DNA from: Propionibacteriales bacterium | GTDB lineage: Bacteria; Actinomycetota; Actinomycetes; Propionibacteriales; Nocardioidaceae | Direction: 5' to 3' | DNA length: 35,343 bases | NCBI GenBank assembly: GCA_009379735.1 | Contig: WHTB01000010.1 | Span: 1-35,343 of the forward strand | Part shown: positions 8,701 through 19,145 of the stretch, in pieces | Position numbering within the stretch: the stretch's first letter is position 1 | How the letters are laid out: every line of letters begins with the position of its first letter | Program-made: the position numbers and the translations under genes | Notes under the pieces: model-generated | Told to the model about the DNA's origin: nothing | The model's database searches: none | What the model saw: only the letters and a program-made list of their open reading frames with translations

Positions 8701-8780
8701 AGACTGCCGCCAAGAAGACCGCGCGGACAACCGGCGCGCGGAAGGCGGCGACCGGCAATCGGGCGGCCCGCGCCGAGTAG
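5721..8780 (+). CDS. uvrA: Excinuclease ABC subunit A with a histone-H1-like C-terminal tail
   Basis: UvrA is the damage-recognition ATPase of nucleotide excision repair; as a dimer it loads UvrB on lesions. The 1019-residue product has the first Walker A at residues 32-39 (GLSGSGKS), a CPECG zinc motif near residue 115, a CHACDGSR zinc motif near 411, an ABC signature [11 protein letters not shown], the second Walker A near 645 (GVSGSGKS), the CEAC...CEVC zinc finger and a second [14 protein letters not shown] 5721 follows AGGGG (5710-5714) with a six-base spacer. The family length is usually about 940-1000. The surplus here is a roughly 70-residue tail after about residue 950 made almost only of Ala, Lys, Thr and Arg, with about 13 Lys. 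It resembles actinobacterial histone-like basic tails and probably binds DNA without sequence preference. Confidence 0.98.
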   Translation: MADQLIVRGAREHNLKDVSIDLPRDSLIVFTGLSGSGKSSLAFDTIFAEGQRRYVESLSAYARQFLGQMDKPDVDFIEGLSPAVSIDQKSTSRNPRSTVGTITEVYDYLRLLFARAGRPHCPECGRPIARQTPQQIVDRVLELEQGTRFQVLAPVIRGRKGEYAELFRQLQAQGFSRVRVDGEAHPLTDPPKLDKQKKHTIEVVIDRLQVKASAKRRLTDSVETALGLSSGLVTLDFVDLPEDDAERERTFSEHLACLYDDLSFEELEPRSFSFNSPFGACTECHGIGTRMEVDPELVVPDPGKSLAEGALSPWASAHVADYFGRLVDALADELGFSTSTPFGDLPGKAQSALLLGHPTKVHVRYKNRYGRERSYYSTFEGVIPYIGRRHAEAESDTSRERFEGFMREVPCHACDGSRLKPISLAVTMGGKNIAEVCALPVGETAVFLRELELSPRERQIAERVLKEINERLRFLLDVGLHYLTLNRPSGSLSGGEAQRIRLATQIGAGLVGVLYVLDEPSIGLHQRDNHRLIETLLRLRDLGNTLIVVEHDEDTIRTADWVVDIGPGAGEHGGQIVVSGTVEDLLTHGDSMTGAYLSGRKEIPLPAVRRPLTPGREVVVHDAREHNLRELDVTFPLGVFIAVTGVSGSGKSTLVNDILYTALARRIYNARDIPGRHRTMTGADQVDKVIHVDQSPIGRTPRSNPATYTGVFDHVRKLFAQTPEAKMRGYLQGRFSFNVKGGRCEACAGDGTIKIEMNFLPDVYVPCEVCHGARYNRETLEVHYKGRTIAEILDQSIEEAADFFAAIPAIARHLRTLVDVGLGYVRLGQPAPTLSGGEAQRVKLAAELQKRSTGRTLYVLDEPTTGLHFEDIRKLLGVLGRLVDQGNTVIVIEHNLDVIKTADWLIDLGPEGGSGGGLVIAEGTPEQVADDPASYTGAFLKPVLAGREAMVAAAPKPVAAKKTAAARNATGGKAAAKTAAKRAATKKTATKTAKTAAKKTARTTGARKAATGNRAARAE

Positions 8781-8818
8781 TGTGCCCTTCAACCACCTTG
8801 TGCGAGGAGGCACCACCG

Positions 8819-9295
8819 ATGTCCGACCTCAACCGCCGAACTGTGCTCCGAGGGGTAGCCGCGACGGGCGCGATCGGGGCCGTCGGCTCGCTGCTTGCCG
8901 GCTGCGGGTCAGAGGAGGAGCCCGGGTCGGGCGGCAGCACGGGGGACAGCACGGGGGGCAGCACGGCGGAAGAGCCGAGCGAGAGCCCGACCGAAGGGGG
9001 CGGTGGCGGTGAGGCGCTCGGCGCCACGTCGGACGTACCCGTCGGTGGCGGCGCGGTCTTCAAGGACCAGGAGATCGTGGTGACGCAGCCGACCGCGGGC
9101 GACTTCCTGGCGTTCAGCGCGATCTGCACCCACCAGGGCTGCGTCGTCGAGGAGGTCGCCGACGGCACCATCAACTGCGGCTGCCACGGCAGCAAGTACT
9201 CCATCGAGGATGGCAGCGTCGTCGGCGGCCCCGCGCCTGAGCCGCTGGCCGAGGAGAAAGTCACCGTCGAGGGCGACCAGATCACCCTGGGCTAG
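8819..9295 (+). CDS. Rieske [2Fe-2S] protein, Tat-dependent lipoprotein
   Basis: The 158-residue product starts at ATG 8819 behind GAGGAGG (8804-8810). It carries a twin-arginine motif (NRRTVLRG), a hydrophobic segment and a lipobox LLAGC, so it should be exported folded and anchored outside the membrane by a lipid. A Gly/Ser/Glu-rich linker (about residues 28-65) tethers a small Rieske domain whose cluster ligands are in CTHQGC and CGCHGSKYS; the second Cys of each block probably forms the stabilising disulfide. The partner is not visible in sequence; it may act as a small electron carrier rather than as part of a bc1 complex, as no cytochrome b gene is nearby. TAGTGT overlapping the uvrA stop (8778-8783) could be its own -10. 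Confidence 0.9.
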   Translation: MSDLNRRTVLRGVAATGAIGAVGSLLAGCGSEEEPGSGGSTGDSTGGSTAEEPSESPTEGGGGGEALGATSDVPVGGGAVFKDQEIVVTQPTAGDFLAFSAICTHQGCVVEEVADGTINCGCHGSKYSIEDGSVVGGPAPEPLAEEKVTVEGDQITLG

Positions 9296-9327
9296 GCGCG
9301 AGCGATCAGCCTGGGGGAGTGCCCCGG

Positions 9328-9333
9328 TACGGT
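9328..9333 (+). promoter_or_regulatory. Candidate -10 element of a leaderless promoter for uvrC
   Basis: TACGGT fits TANNNT and ends six bases before the uvrC GTG at 9340. No ribosome site lies at a usable distance before that GTG, so a leaderless transcript is the simplest reading. Confidence 0.4.
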
Positions 9334-9339
9334 TGAGCC

Positions 9340-11334
9340 GTGGCAGATCCGGCGACCTATCGACCAGCAGCGGGGTCGATTCCGGAAGGTCCGGGCGTCT
9401 ACCGGTTCCGCGACGAGTCCGGCCGGGTCGTCTACGTCGGCAAGGCCAAAGGTTTGCGCGCGCGGCTGTCGTCGTACTTCCAGGACCTGCACAACCTGCA
9501 CCCCCGCACGCAGACCATGGTGACGACGGCGGCGTCGGTCGAGTGGACGGTCGTGGCGACCGAGGTGGAGGCGCTGCAGCTGGAGTACTCCTGGATCAAG
9601 GAGTACGACCCGCGGTTCAACGTGAAGTACCGCGACGACAAGTCGTACCCCTGGCTCGCCGTGACCCTCAACGAGGAGATCCCGCGGGTGATGGTCGGCC
9701 GGGGGCCGAAACGCAAGGGCGTCCGCTACTTCGGGCCGTACTCCCACGCCTGGGCGATCCGCGAGACCGTCGACCTGCTGCTGCGAGTGTTCCCGATGCG
9801 CTCGTGCTCCAACGGCGTGTTCACGCGCTCACGGCAGGTCGGGCGGCCCTGCCTGCTCGGCTACATCGGCAAGTGCGCGGCGCCCTGTGTCGGCCGGGTC
9901 AGCGCCGAGGAGCACCGCGCGATCGTCGACGACTTCTGCGCCTTCATGGGCGGTCAGACGAGCGTGCAGATCAAACGTCTCGAGCGGGAGATGCAGACCG
10001 CGTCGCAGCATCTGGAGTACGAACGGGCGGCCCGGCTGCGCGACGACATCGGCACACTGGAGCGGGCGCTGGAGAAGAACGCCGTCGTGCTCGGCGACGC
10101 CACCGACGCCGACGTGGTCGCGCTGGCCGAGGACCCGCTCGAGGTCGCGGTCCAGATCTTCCACGTGCGTGGCGGGCGGGTACGCGGCCAGCGCGGCTGG
10201 GTCGCCGACAAGGCCGACGGCATGGCCGAGGCCGGCGACCTGGTCGAGCGGTTCTGTCAGCAGCTCTACGCCGAGGGCAACGAGGTGCCGCGCGAGGTGC
10301 TGGTGCCCGCGCTGCCGGACGACGCCGACGCGCTCGCCGAGTGGCTCAGTACGCTGCGCGGCAGCCGGGTCGACCTTCGGGTGCCGCAGCGCGGCGACAA
10401 GCGGGCGCTGATGGAGACGGTCGGGCGCAACGCCGGCCAGGCGCTCACCCTGCACAAGACCCGGCGGGCCAGTGACCTGACCACCCGCAGCCGGGCGCTC
10501 GAGGAGCTGCAGGAGGCGCTCGGCCTGTCCGCGGCGCCGCTGCGGATCGAGTGCTACGACATCTCCAACCTGCAGGGCACCGAGATCGTCGCGTCGATGG
10601 TGGTGTTCGAGGACGGGCTGCCGCGCAAGGGCGAGTACCGCCGGTTCGTGATCCGCGGCATCGAGGGACAAAACGACGTTGCCGCGATGCACGAGACCGT
10701 CGCCCGCCGGTTCCGGCGCTACCTCGAGGAGCGTGCCGACAGTCCCGACATCGAGCTGGCGCAGGGTGAGGGCAGCCCCGGCCTGGTCGACCCCGACACC
10801 GGGCGTCCGCGCAAGTTCGCGTACGCACCCGGTCTCGTGGTGGTCGACGGTGGTCCGCCCCAGGTCGCCGCCGCGCAGCGCGCGCTCGACGAGCTCGGCA
10901 TCGACGACGTACCCGTGGTCGGGCTGGCCAAGCGGCTCGAGGAGGTGTGGCTGCCGAGCGAGGACGACCCGGTGATCCTGCCGCGCACCAGCGAGGGGTT
11001 GTACCTTCTGCAGCGGGTGCGCGACGAGGCGCACCGGTTCGCGATCCGGCACCACCGGCAGCGCCGGTCCAAGTCGATGACCGAGAGCACGCTCGACGGC
11101 GTGACCGGGCTCGGCGAGGTCCGCCGCAAGGCGCTGCTCAAGCACTTCGGGTCGCTGAAGAAGCTGCGGGCGGCGACCGTCGACCAGGTCGCGGAGGTGC
11201 CTGGCCTCGGGCGGCGGACGGCCGAGAGCGTCGTCGCGGCCCTCGCCGCCGACCGGGCGGTCCCGCGCGAGCCGGCGGTCAACACCGCGACGGGTGAGAT
11301 CCTCGACGACGAACCACCGGCAGAGGGGGAGTGA
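9340..11334 (+). CDS. uvrC: Excinuclease ABC subunit C
   Basis: UvrC makes both incisions around a lesion held by UvrB. The 664-residue protein has the N-terminal GIY-YIG nuclease domain ([10 protein letters not shown] at 19-28 and VVYVGKA at 30-36), the Cys-rich block near [13 protein letters not shown], a UVR UvrB-binding motif around residues 205-240, the RNase H-like 5' nuclease domain ([16 protein letters not shown]) and a C-terminal helix-hairpin-helix pair ([28 protein letters not shown]). Length is normal for actinobacteria. It starts at GTG 9340 and its TGA overlaps the rapZ ATG, so it heads the uvrC-rapZ-yvcK-whiA run. No LexA box is seen directly before it, unlike uvrA. Confidence 0.97.
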   Translation: MADPATYRPAAGSIPEGPGVYRFRDESGRVVYVGKAKGLRARLSSYFQDLHNLHPRTQTMVTTAASVEWTVVATEVEALQLEYSWIKEYDPRFNVKYRDDKSYPWLAVTLNEEIPRVMVGRGPKRKGVRYFGPYSHAWAIRETVDLLLRVFPMRSCSNGVFTRSRQVGRPCLLGYIGKCAAPCVGRVSAEEHRAIVDDFCAFMGGQTSVQIKRLEREMQTASQHLEYERAARLRDDIGTLERALEKNAVVLGDATDADVVALAEDPLEVAVQIFHVRGGRVRGQRGWVADKADGMAEAGDLVERFCQQLYAEGNEVPREVLVPALPDDADALAEWLSTLRGSRVDLRVPQRGDKRALMETVGRNAGQALTLHKTRRASDLTTRSRALEELQEALGLSAAPLRIECYDISNLQGTEIVASMVVFEDGLPRKGEYRRFVIRGIEGQNDVAAMHETVARRFRRYLEERADSPDIELAQGEGSPGLVDPDTGRPRKFAYAPGLVVVDGGPPQVAAAQRALDELGIDDVPVVGLAKRLEEVWLPSEDDPVILPRTSEGLYLLQRVRDEAHRFAIRHHRQRRSKSMTESTLDGVTGLGEVRRKALLKHFGSLKKLRAATVDQVAEVPGLGRRTAESVVAALAADRAVPREPAVNTATGEILDDEPPAEGE

Positions 11335-12203
11335 TGGCGACAGCGAGCGACGACCTCGTGGTCGTGACCGGCATGTCCGGCGCCGGCCGCAGCACCGCCG
11401 CCAAGGTGCTCGAGGACCTCGGCTACTTCGTGATCGACAACATCCCGCCGCAGCTGGTGCCCGAGCTGGTCCGGCTGATCCGGGCCGAGGAGACCGGCAA
11501 CTCGCGCATCGCGGTGGTGGTCGATGTCCGGTCCCGGTGGTTCTTCACCGCGCTGCGTGGCGCGCTCGAGGACCTCGTCGCTTCCGGTCAGCGGCTGCGG
11601 CTGCTCTTCCTCGAGGCATCCGACGACGTCCTCGTCCGTCGCCAGGAGGCCGTGCGGCGCCCGCACCCGCTGCAGGGGACCGGCCGGCTGCTCGACGGCA
11701 TCCTGCGTGAGCGGGAGATGCTGGCCGACCTGCGCGGCGGTGCCGACGTCATCATCGACACCTCCGACCTCAACGTGCACCAGCTGGCGGAGCGGGTGCT
11801 CACCGCGTTCAGCGACGACGGCGAGGTCCGGCTCACCGCGACCGTGATGTCGTTCGGCTTCAAGTACGGCATCCCGGTCGACGCCGACCTGGTCGTCGAC
11901 ATGCGGTTCCTGCCCAACCCGTACTGGGACCCCGCCCTGCGCCCGCACTCCGGGCTCGACGACGACGTCCGCGAGTACGTCACCGGGCAGCCGGACGCCC
12001 AGGCCTTCCTCGACGGGTACGAGCGAGTGCTGCAGACGATGACGGCCGGCTACCTGCGCGAGGGGAAGCGGTTCGTCACCGTGGCGGTCGGCTGCACTGG
12101 TGGCAAGCACCGCAGCGTTGCGATGTCCGAGGCGCTGGCGCAGCGGCTCCGTGACGCCGGCGTACCCACCCTCGTCGTCCACCGCGACCTGGGGCGCGAG
12201 TGA
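11334..12203 (+). CDS. rapZ: RapZ-family nucleotide-binding protein
   Basis: The 289-residue protein starts at ATG 11334, sharing the A of the uvrC TGA, behind GAGGGGGA; a GTG three bases earlier is also possible. The N-terminal P-loop reads GMSGAGRS (13-20), with Arg where most P-loops have Lys; to my recollection this is usual for actinobacterial members. The C-terminal half holds the conserved FGFKYGIP, VDMRFLPNP and CTGGKHRSV blocks typical of the family. In enterobacteria RapZ controls decay of the GlmZ small RNA and so amino-sugar synthesis; that role cannot be assumed here. The conserved linkage with yvcK and whiA suggests a link to envelope or carbon metabolism. Confidence 0.93.
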   Translation: MATASDDLVVVTGMSGAGRSTAAKVLEDLGYFVIDNIPPQLVPELVRLIRAEETGNSRIAVVVDVRSRWFFTALRGALEDLVASGQRLRLLFLEASDDVLVRRQEAVRRPHPLQGTGRLLDGILREREMLADLRGGADVIIDTSDLNVHQLAERVLTAFSDDGEVRLTATVMSFGFKYGIPVDADLVVDMRFLPNPYWDPALRPHSGLDDDVREYVTGQPDAQAFLDGYERVLQTMTAGYLREGKRFVTVAVGCTGGKHRSVAMSEALAQRLRDAGVPTLVVHRDLGRE

Positions 12204-13189
12204 CCGAGCCGCTGGTCGCACCGAGCACTGAGCGGGTGGTCGCCCTTGGCGGCGGCCACGGACTCGCCGCGTCGCTGGGCGCCCTGCGCCGTGTGGTCGA
12301 GGACCTGACCGCCGTGGTCACGGTCGCCGACAACGGCGGGTCGTCGGGGCGGCTGCGCCGTGAGCTCGGCGTGCTCCCACCCGGCGACCTGCGCCAGGCC
12401 CTCGCCGCCCTGTGCGGTGACGACGACTGGGGGCGCACCTGGGCGCGGGTGTTGCAGCACCGGTTCGCCAGCAGCGGTGAGCTGCACAACCATGCGGTCG
12501 GCAACCTGCTGATCGTGGCGCTGTGGGAGCTGCTGCAAGACGACGGCGGTCCGGCAGCGGGGCTGGAGTGGGTGGCCCGGCTGCTGGGTGCGCAGGGCCG
12601 GGTCCTGCCGATGTCGGAGGTCCCGCTCGACATCACCGCGCAGGTCATCGGGCTCGACCCGGCCGACCCGCAGCGGGTCGAGGAGGTGCGGGGCCAGGTC
12701 GAGGTCGCGCGCACGGCCGGCCAGGTGGTCGGTGTCTCGATCGACCCCGAGGACGCGGCGGCGAGCCCGGCGGCCGTGGCTGCCATCAAGGACGCCTCGT
12801 GGGTGGTGCTCGGGCCGGGCTCGTGGTTCACCAGCGTGATCCCGCACCTGCTGGTGCGTGACCTCGGTCAGGCACTGCGGACGACCCCGGCGCGCCGGCT
12901 GCTCACCCTCAACCTGGCCCCGCAGCCAGGGGAGACCGAGGGCTTCTCGCCGGACAACCATCTCGAGGTGCTGGCCGCCCATGCACCCGACTTCGAGGTC
13001 GACGTCGTGCTGGCCGACAGCCGGTCGGTGAGCGACGTACATGGGCTGCGCACCACGGCTCACCACCTCGGCGCCGAGCTGGTGGTGGCCGACGTGTGCG
13101 TGGACGACGGTTCACCCCGTCACGATGCGGAGCGACTGGCCGCGGCGTACGCTTCGATCTTTGAGAGCACTGCACGGCCACGAGATTGA
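12200..13189 (+). CDS. yvcK: YvcK/CofD-like family protein (gluconeogenesis factor)
   Basis: This 329-residue protein belongs to the CofD-like fold. Visible marks are the N-terminal [11 protein letters not shown] (17-27), [23 protein letters not shown], a HNHAVGNLL block and GPGSWFTSV. In Bacillus and mycobacteria the family binds UDP-sugars and is needed for cell-wall homeostasis and growth on gluconeogenic carbon. GTG 12200 overlaps the rapZ stop by four bases (GTGA), so the genes are co-translated, and whiA follows 13 bases after its stop. No 2-phospho-L-lactate transferase context (F420 genes) is nearby, which favours YvcK over CofD itself. Confidence 0.93.
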   Translation: MTEPLVAPSTERVVALGGGHGLAASLGALRRVVEDLTAVVTVADNGGSSGRLRRELGVLPPGDLRQALAALCGDDDWGRTWARVLQHRFASSGELHNHAVGNLLIVALWELLQDDGGPAAGLEWVARLLGAQGRVLPMSEVPLDITAQVIGLDPADPQRVEEVRGQVEVARTAGQVVGVSIDPEDAAASPAAVAAIKDASWVVLGPGSWFTSVIPHLLVRDLGQALRTTPARRLLTLNLAPQPGETEGFSPDNHLEVLAAHAPDFEVDVVLADSRSVSDVHGLRTTAHHLGAELVVADVCVDDGSPRHDAERLAAAYASIFESTARPRD

Positions 13190-13202
13190 ACGGGGATATT
13201 CG

Positions 13203-14189
13203 ATGGCGATGACGGGGCAGGTCAAGTCCGAGTTGGCGAGTACGTCGGTGACAAAGTCCTGCTGCCGCAAGGCCGAGGTCTCCACCACACTGCGGTTCGC
13301 CGGCGGTCTGCACATCGTCAGTGGTCGCATCGTGGTCGAGGCCGAGCTCGACACCGGAGCGTCGGCCCGGCGTCTTCGCCGCGACATCGCCGAGGTCTAC
13401 GGCCACCCCAGTGACGTCGTCGTGGTGTCCGGCAGCGGGCTGCGCAAGGGCACGCGGTACGTCGTCCGGGTGATCCGCGAGGGCGAGGCGCTGGCCCGCC
13501 AGACCGGGCTGCTCGACGGCCGCGGCCGCCCGGTGCGCGGGCTGCCGCCGCAGGTCGTCTCCGGTGCCGGCTGCGACTCCGTGGCGGCGTGGCGAGGTGC
13601 GTTCCTGGCGCACGGCTCGCTCACCGAGCCGGGCCGGTCGTCCGCGCTCGAGGTCACCTGCCCCGGCCCGGAGGCGGCGCTCGCGCTGGTGGGTGCGGCC
13701 CGCCGCCTCGGCATCCAGGCGAAGGCCCGAGAGGTACGTGGGGTCGACCGTGTCGTGATCCGTGACGGCGACGCGATCGGCGCGCTGCTCACCCGGCTCG
13801 GCGCGCACGAGTCGCTGCTCGCGTGGGAGGAGCGCCGGATGCGCCGCGAGGTGCGGGCGACGGCCAACCGGCTGGCCAACTTCGACGACGCCAACCTCCG
13901 GCGATCGGCCCGGGCCGCCGTCGCCGCCGGTGCACGGGTGGAGCGGGCACTGGAGATCCTGGGCGAGGACGTACCCGACCACCTCAAGCTGGCCGGCGCA
14001 CTGCGGCTGGAGCACAAGCAGGCCAGTCTCGAGGAGCTCGGCACGCTGCACGACCCCCAGCTGACCAAGGACGCCATCGCCGGCCGGATCAGGCGACTGC
14101 TGGCGATGGCCGACAAGCGCGCCTCCGAGCTCGGCGTCCCCGACACCGAGGCAAGCCTGACCGCAGACATGCTCGCTGAGACTCCCTGA
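13203..14189 (+). CDS. whiA: WhiA DNA-binding developmental/cell-division regulator
   Basis: The 328-residue product starts at ATG 13203 behind GGGGA (13192-13196), six bases upstream; the frame is open farther upstream but overlaps yvcK and looks non-coding there. The N-terminal [10 protein letters not shown] block and the following domain are the LAGLIDADG-like fold that has lost nuclease activity, and the C-terminal part ([34 protein letters not shown]) is the helix-turn-helix. In Streptomyces WhiA works with WhiB to switch on division genes during sporulation; homologues in non-sporulating Gram-positives act in division and chromosome segregation. It closes the uvrC-rapZ-yvcK-whiA set. 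Confidence 0.97.
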   Translation: MAMTGQVKSELASTSVTKSCCRKAEVSTTLRFAGGLHIVSGRIVVEAELDTGASARRLRRDIAEVYGHPSDVVVVSGSGLRKGTRYVVRVIREGEALARQTGLLDGRGRPVRGLPPQVVSGAGCDSVAAWRGAFLAHGSLTEPGRSSALEVTCPGPEAALALVGAARRLGIQAKAREVRGVDRVVIRDGDAIGALLTRLGAHESLLAWEERRMRREVRATANRLANFDDANLRRSARAAVAAGARVERALEILGEDVPDHLKLAGALRLEHKQASLEELGTLHDPQLTKDAIAGRIRRLLAMADKRASELGVPDTEASLTADMLAETP

Positions 14190-14210
14190 TCCGGCCCGAC
14201 CGGCAGAGGG

Positions 14211-15269
<1,059 letters not shown>

Positions 15270-15279
15270 CGCTCGCGCC

Positions 15280-16461
<1,182 letters not shown>

Positions 16462-16464
16462 GGA

Positions 16465-17259
16465 ATGACAACCACACGGGTCCCGCTGATGGCGGGCAAC
16501 TGGAAGATGAACCTCAACCACCAGGAAGCGGTGCTGCTGGTCCAGAAGCTGGCCTGGACGCTGTCGGACAAGAAGCACGACTTCGACAAGGCCGAGGTCG
16601 TGGTGCTGCCGCCGTTCACGGACCTGCGTTCGGTGCAGACGATGGTCGACGGCGACCGGCTGAAGATCAAGTACGGCGCCCAGGACGTGTCACCGCACGA
16701 CAACGGCGCGTTCACCGGTGACATCTCGGTGGCGTTGCTCGCCAAGCTGGGCTGCAGCTATGTCGTCGTCGGGCACTCCGAGCGCCGCGAGATCCACGGC
16801 GAGGACGACGCACTGGTCAACGCGAAGGCGCATAAGGCGGTCGCCGCGGGGATCACGCCGATCGTCTGCGTCGGCGAGGGGCTCGACGTGCGCCAGGAGG
16901 GTCGTCATGTCGAGCACACCCTCGCGCAGGTCGACGGGTCGCTGGCCGACTTCACCCCGGACCAGGTCGCGGATCTCGTGCTGGCGTACGAGCCGGTGTG
17001 GGCGATCGGCACCGGCGAGGTCGCGACCCCCGCGGACGCCCAGGAGGTGTGCGCGGCCATCCGTGGCCGGATCGCCGAGACGGCGTCGGCCGAGGCGGCC
17101 GCCGCTGTCCGCATCCTGTACGGCGGCTCGGTGAAGGCGGCCAACGTGGCAGCCATCATGACGGAGCCGGATGTCGACGGCGCGCTGGTCGGTGGGGCCA
17201 GCCTGCAGGCCGACGAGTTCGGCGGGATCTGCCGGTTCTATGATCTGCCAGTTATCTGA
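16465..17259 (+). CDS. tpiA: Triosephosphate isomerase
   Basis: TpiA interconverts dihydroxyacetone phosphate and glyceraldehyde 3-phosphate. Catalytic residues are visible: Lys14 in GNWKMN, His104 in VVGHSERR and Glu176 in [11 protein letters not shown]; the phosphate-gripping YGGSVKAAN follows. The 264-residue length is normal for high-GC Gram-positives. ATG 16465 lies three bases after the pgk stop, with GAGGA overlapping that stop as its ribosome site. It ends the gap-pgk-tpiA unit; secG follows after 28 bases. Confidence 0.98.
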   Translation: MTTTRVPLMAGNWKMNLNHQEAVLLVQKLAWTLSDKKHDFDKAEVVVLPPFTDLRSVQTMVDGDRLKIKYGAQDVSPHDNGAFTGDISVALLAKLGCSYVVVGHSERREIHGEDDALVNAKAHKAVAAGITPIVCVGEGLDVRQEGRHVEHTLAQVDGSLADFTPDQVADLVLAYEPVWAIGTGEVATPADAQEVCAAIRGRIAETASAEAAAAVRILYGGSVKAANVAAIMTEPDVDGALVGGASLQADEFGGICRFYDLPVI

Positions 17260-17275
17260 TCGGCCAACGACGGGT

Positions 17276-17281
17276 TAGGCT
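17276..17281 (+). promoter_or_regulatory. Candidate -10 element of a leaderless promoter for secG
   Basis: TAGGCT fits TANNNT and ends six bases before the secG GTG at 17288. No ribosome site precedes the GTG. The same geometry is found before uvrC and at 5600. Confidence 0.4.
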
Positions 17282-17287
17282 TTCGCA

Positions 17288-17515
17288 GTGATTCTCGCCT
17301 TCCAGATTCTGCTCATCGCGTCCAGCCTGCTGCTGGTCGGGCTCGTGCTGCTGCACAAGGGACGCGGCGGCGGCCTCTCCGACATGTTCGGCGGCGGCAT
17401 GTCCAGCGGGCTCGGCGGCTCGTCGGTGGCAGAGCGCAACCTCGACCGACTGACGATCGGCACCGGCATCATCTGGGCCTTGTGCATCGTCGCGCTCGGT
17501 CTGCTGATGAAGTGA
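17288..17515 (+). CDS. secG: Preprotein translocase subunit SecG
   Basis: SecG is the small non-essential subunit of the SecYEG channel that eases insertion by SecA. The 75-residue protein has two membrane helices (about residues 3-22 and 55-73) joined by a Gly-rich cytoplasmic loop with HKGRGGGLSDMFGGG, which is the family hallmark. Start GTG 17288 gives a normal length. Its position just after tpiA is conserved in many actinobacteria. A possible leaderless promoter sits directly upstream. Confidence 0.95.
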   Translation: MILAFQILLIASSLLLVGLVLLHKGRGGGLSDMFGGGMSSGLGGSSVAERNLDRLTIGTGIIWALCIVALGLLMK

Positions 17516-17555
17516 CCGACCCTGCGAGACACGACGGACACCGAGGAGTGAGCTA

Positions 17556-17912
17556 GTGGCTGGTGGTAGCGCCATCCGGGGCAGCCGAGTAGGCGCCGGA
17601 CCGATGGGCGAGGCGGAGCGTGGTGACGCGGCACCGCGGGTGCAGGTGTCGTACTTCTGTGCCAACGCGCACGAGACGCAGCCGACCTTCGCCGTCGACG
17701 CACAGCTCCCCGATTCGTGGGACTGCCCACGCTGCGGCCTCCCCGCGAGCCGCGACGAGGAGAACCCGCCGCCGCCGCCGAAGATCGAGCCCTACAAGAC
17801 GCACCTCGCCTACGTGAAGGAACGCCGCTCCGACAAGGAGGCGCAGGAGATCCTCCAAGAGGCCCTGCAAACCCTCCGCGACAAGCGCAAGTCCGGCGAG
17901 ATCGTCTTCTGA
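17556..17912 (+). CDS. rbpA: RNA polymerase-binding protein RbpA
   Basis: RbpA binds the housekeeping sigma factor and stabilises open complexes; it is confined to actinobacteria. The 118-residue product begins AGGSAIRGSRVGAGPMGEAE, the conserved N-terminal tail that reaches into the polymerase cleft. The core carries Cys35, His39, Cys57 and Cys60 (CANAH, CPRC), which can bind zinc. The basic linker is PPKIEPYKTHLAYVKERRS (about 74-92), followed by the helical sigma-interaction domain. GTG 17556 has a GAGGAG site (17543-17548) seven bases upstream. The inserted repeat unit begins 30 bases after its stop. Confidence 0.96.
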   Translation: MAGGSAIRGSRVGAGPMGEAERGDAAPRVQVSYFCANAHETQPTFAVDAQLPDSWDCPRCGLPASRDEENPPPPPKIEPYKTHLAYVKERRSDKEAQEILQEALQTLRDKRKSGEIVF

Positions 17913-17942
17913 CCGCACTGCCCGCCGCCCCCTCTCGCCCGG

Positions 17943-17972
17943 GTTTTTCTGGTACGGGGGCGCCCCGTTCCA
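17943..17972 (-). repeat. Left terminal inverted repeat of the 1.26-kb unit
   Basis: This is the reverse-oriented copy of the repeat whose core reads TGGAACGGGGCGCCCCCG, including the outer AGAAAAAC extension. Its centre GGGGCGCCCC is itself a perfect palindrome. Confidence 0.8.
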
Positions 17973-18002
17973 ATAGGTCTGGAACGGGGCGCCCCCGTAC
18001 CA
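17950..18002. terminator. Perfect 23-bp inverted repeat after rbpA
   Basis: Bases 17950-17972 are fully complementary to 17980-18002, with the seven-base loop ATAGGTC. It is formed by the left terminal repeat and a second, direct copy of the same unit. It would form a very stable hairpin in RNA from either strand and probably ends rbpA transcription. The only T-run (17944-17948) lies before the stem on the plus strand, so it is not a textbook intrinsic terminator. Confidence 0.6.
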
Positions 18003-18040
18003 ATCACAATTGGACCGTGCTCACCCAGCGGGCCGGTGAA

Positions 18041-19018
18041 TCAGCCAGTCGATTGTGCCGGCCGCCGGCGGACGATGATTTGAGGGACGGGCCGGGCAGC
18101 GCCCTGACGAAGTAACGCCTCGACCTCTCGGCAGAATTCGAGCGGTTCGGCGGCTATGTCGCCGGGTGCGATCTCGAGGATGAGGATGCCGTTTCGGTTG
18201 TAGCTGCGGTTGCGTCGCTGCGTCTTCTTGTACGGCTTCGGCGCCAAGTGGAACTCCATCGAGTCGATCTGGATCGCGACCGCGACGTCCTCGTAGTAGC
18301 CGTCGGGATCCCCGATGAACGCGCCGTCCTTCGTGTAGAGCGAAACGTTCCATTGGGGCTCGCGTACGCCATGCCTGCGTAGCGTGTCGCGTGCCCTCGC
18401 TTCGGCAACCGAGCGGATGCCGGCTTCGATCTCTGACATCACGATGCGCGAGAGTGCTGAGCGCTGTCGGGCAGTCTGTCGGATCTGTTCGGCGATCTCG
18501 CGGGGTGTGCAACGTCCGGATTGGACGACTTCGGCGACGATCGCCCGCACCCTGTCGAGGTTCTCCTCCCGGCGGCACGAATCGATGACCGCGCGAGGCA
18601 GGGGAGCGAGTGGCAGACCTCTGCTGAGTCGTGGTTCGGGGCGCAGGCGTGTCCGCTCGACCACGATGAAGCTGTGCGAGTTGCGCTGACAGTCATGCGG
18701 GACGAGCACATGTTCGCGGGCCGAGCCAGTCGCCGCCTTGACGCCGTACTCGGCGAGCGCGCTCATCCCCGTGAGCATGGCGCGATCGCCTGCGTAGCGC
18801 AGTGCGCCGATCCGTCGTTCACGCCGAGTCGGTGTGCCGCGGTGGGCAAGGACGACTCCGGGCAGTATGCGCTGCCACCTGCCGCTCGGCGCGATCCAGC
18901 TGCAGATGGTCGACTTGGCGAGGCCTAGGGCCGCTAGATCTGTATGCGTGGCGACGCGCTCACCTGAACGCAGCAATGCGTCGAGTGCGGCGAAGTCGGT
19001 GAACGTCCGTCGAGGCAT
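18041..19018 (-). CDS. AbiEi antitoxin-domain/DUF559-like protein in the repeat-bounded unit
   Basis: The 325-residue protein starts at ATG 19018 (MPRRTFTDFAALDALL); an in-frame ATG at 19081 would add 21 residues unlike the rest. No ribosome site is clear for either. Residues about 8-60 form a winged-helix-like region as in AbiEi-type antitoxins, and about 70-150 is the second AbiEi-like part (TGMSALAEYGV, ERTRLRPEP). The C-terminal third resembles DUF559/Vsr-type PD-(D/E)xK proteins: GDPDGYYED (236-244) then Q250-I-D252-S-MEFH. In relatives I know, position 250 is Glu (EVDS), so nuclease activity may be lost. No AbiEii toxin gene is adjacent. The sequence is visibly richer in A/T than neighbouring genes. 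Function unknown; a defence or regulatory role is inference. Confidence 0.72.
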   Translation of the reverse strand: MPRRTFTDFAALDALLRSGERVATHTDLAALGLAKSTICSWIAPSGRWQRILPGVVLAHRGTPTRRERRIGALRYAGDRAMLTGMSALAEYGVKAATGSAREHVLVPHDCQRNSHSFIVVERTRLRPEPRLSRGLPLAPLPRAVIDSCRREENLDRVRAIVAEVVQSGRCTPREIAEQIRQTARQRSALSRIVMSEIEAGIRSVAEARARDTLRRHGVREPQWNVSLYTKDGAFIGDPDGYYEDVAVAIQIDSMEFHLAPKPYKKTQRRNRSYNRNGILILEIAPGDIAAEPLEFCREVEALLRQGAARPVPQIIVRRRPAQSTG

Positions 19019-19145
19019 TCGACGACTCTGGCCCGGTTCGCGCGACCTCGGTGCATCCAGTCCCGGCCCTGTGGACAGCACTGCTGACGCGGCCGGCTGT
19101 GGACAATTTCCGGGCCGGTTCGGGCGAGTCCCGTACCACTGGGTT

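Noticed and set aside
12200-13189. 2-phospho-L-lactate transferase (CofD) for the yvcK gene
   Set aside because: The context with rapZ and whiA and the lack of F420 genes nearby favour the YvcK branch.
17810-18007. Short frames with GRPVPDLL-type repeats across the inverted repeats
   Set aside because: They are translations of the palindromic repeat itself and overlap rbpA; no start signals.
19019-19081. Longer start (ATG 19081) for the AbiEi/DUF559-like gene
   Set aside because: The extra 21 residues are Pro/Arg-rich and unlike the domain, and the stretch contains a DnaA-box-like site. ATG 19018 gives the expected N-terminus. Not fully excluded, since neither start has a ribosome site.
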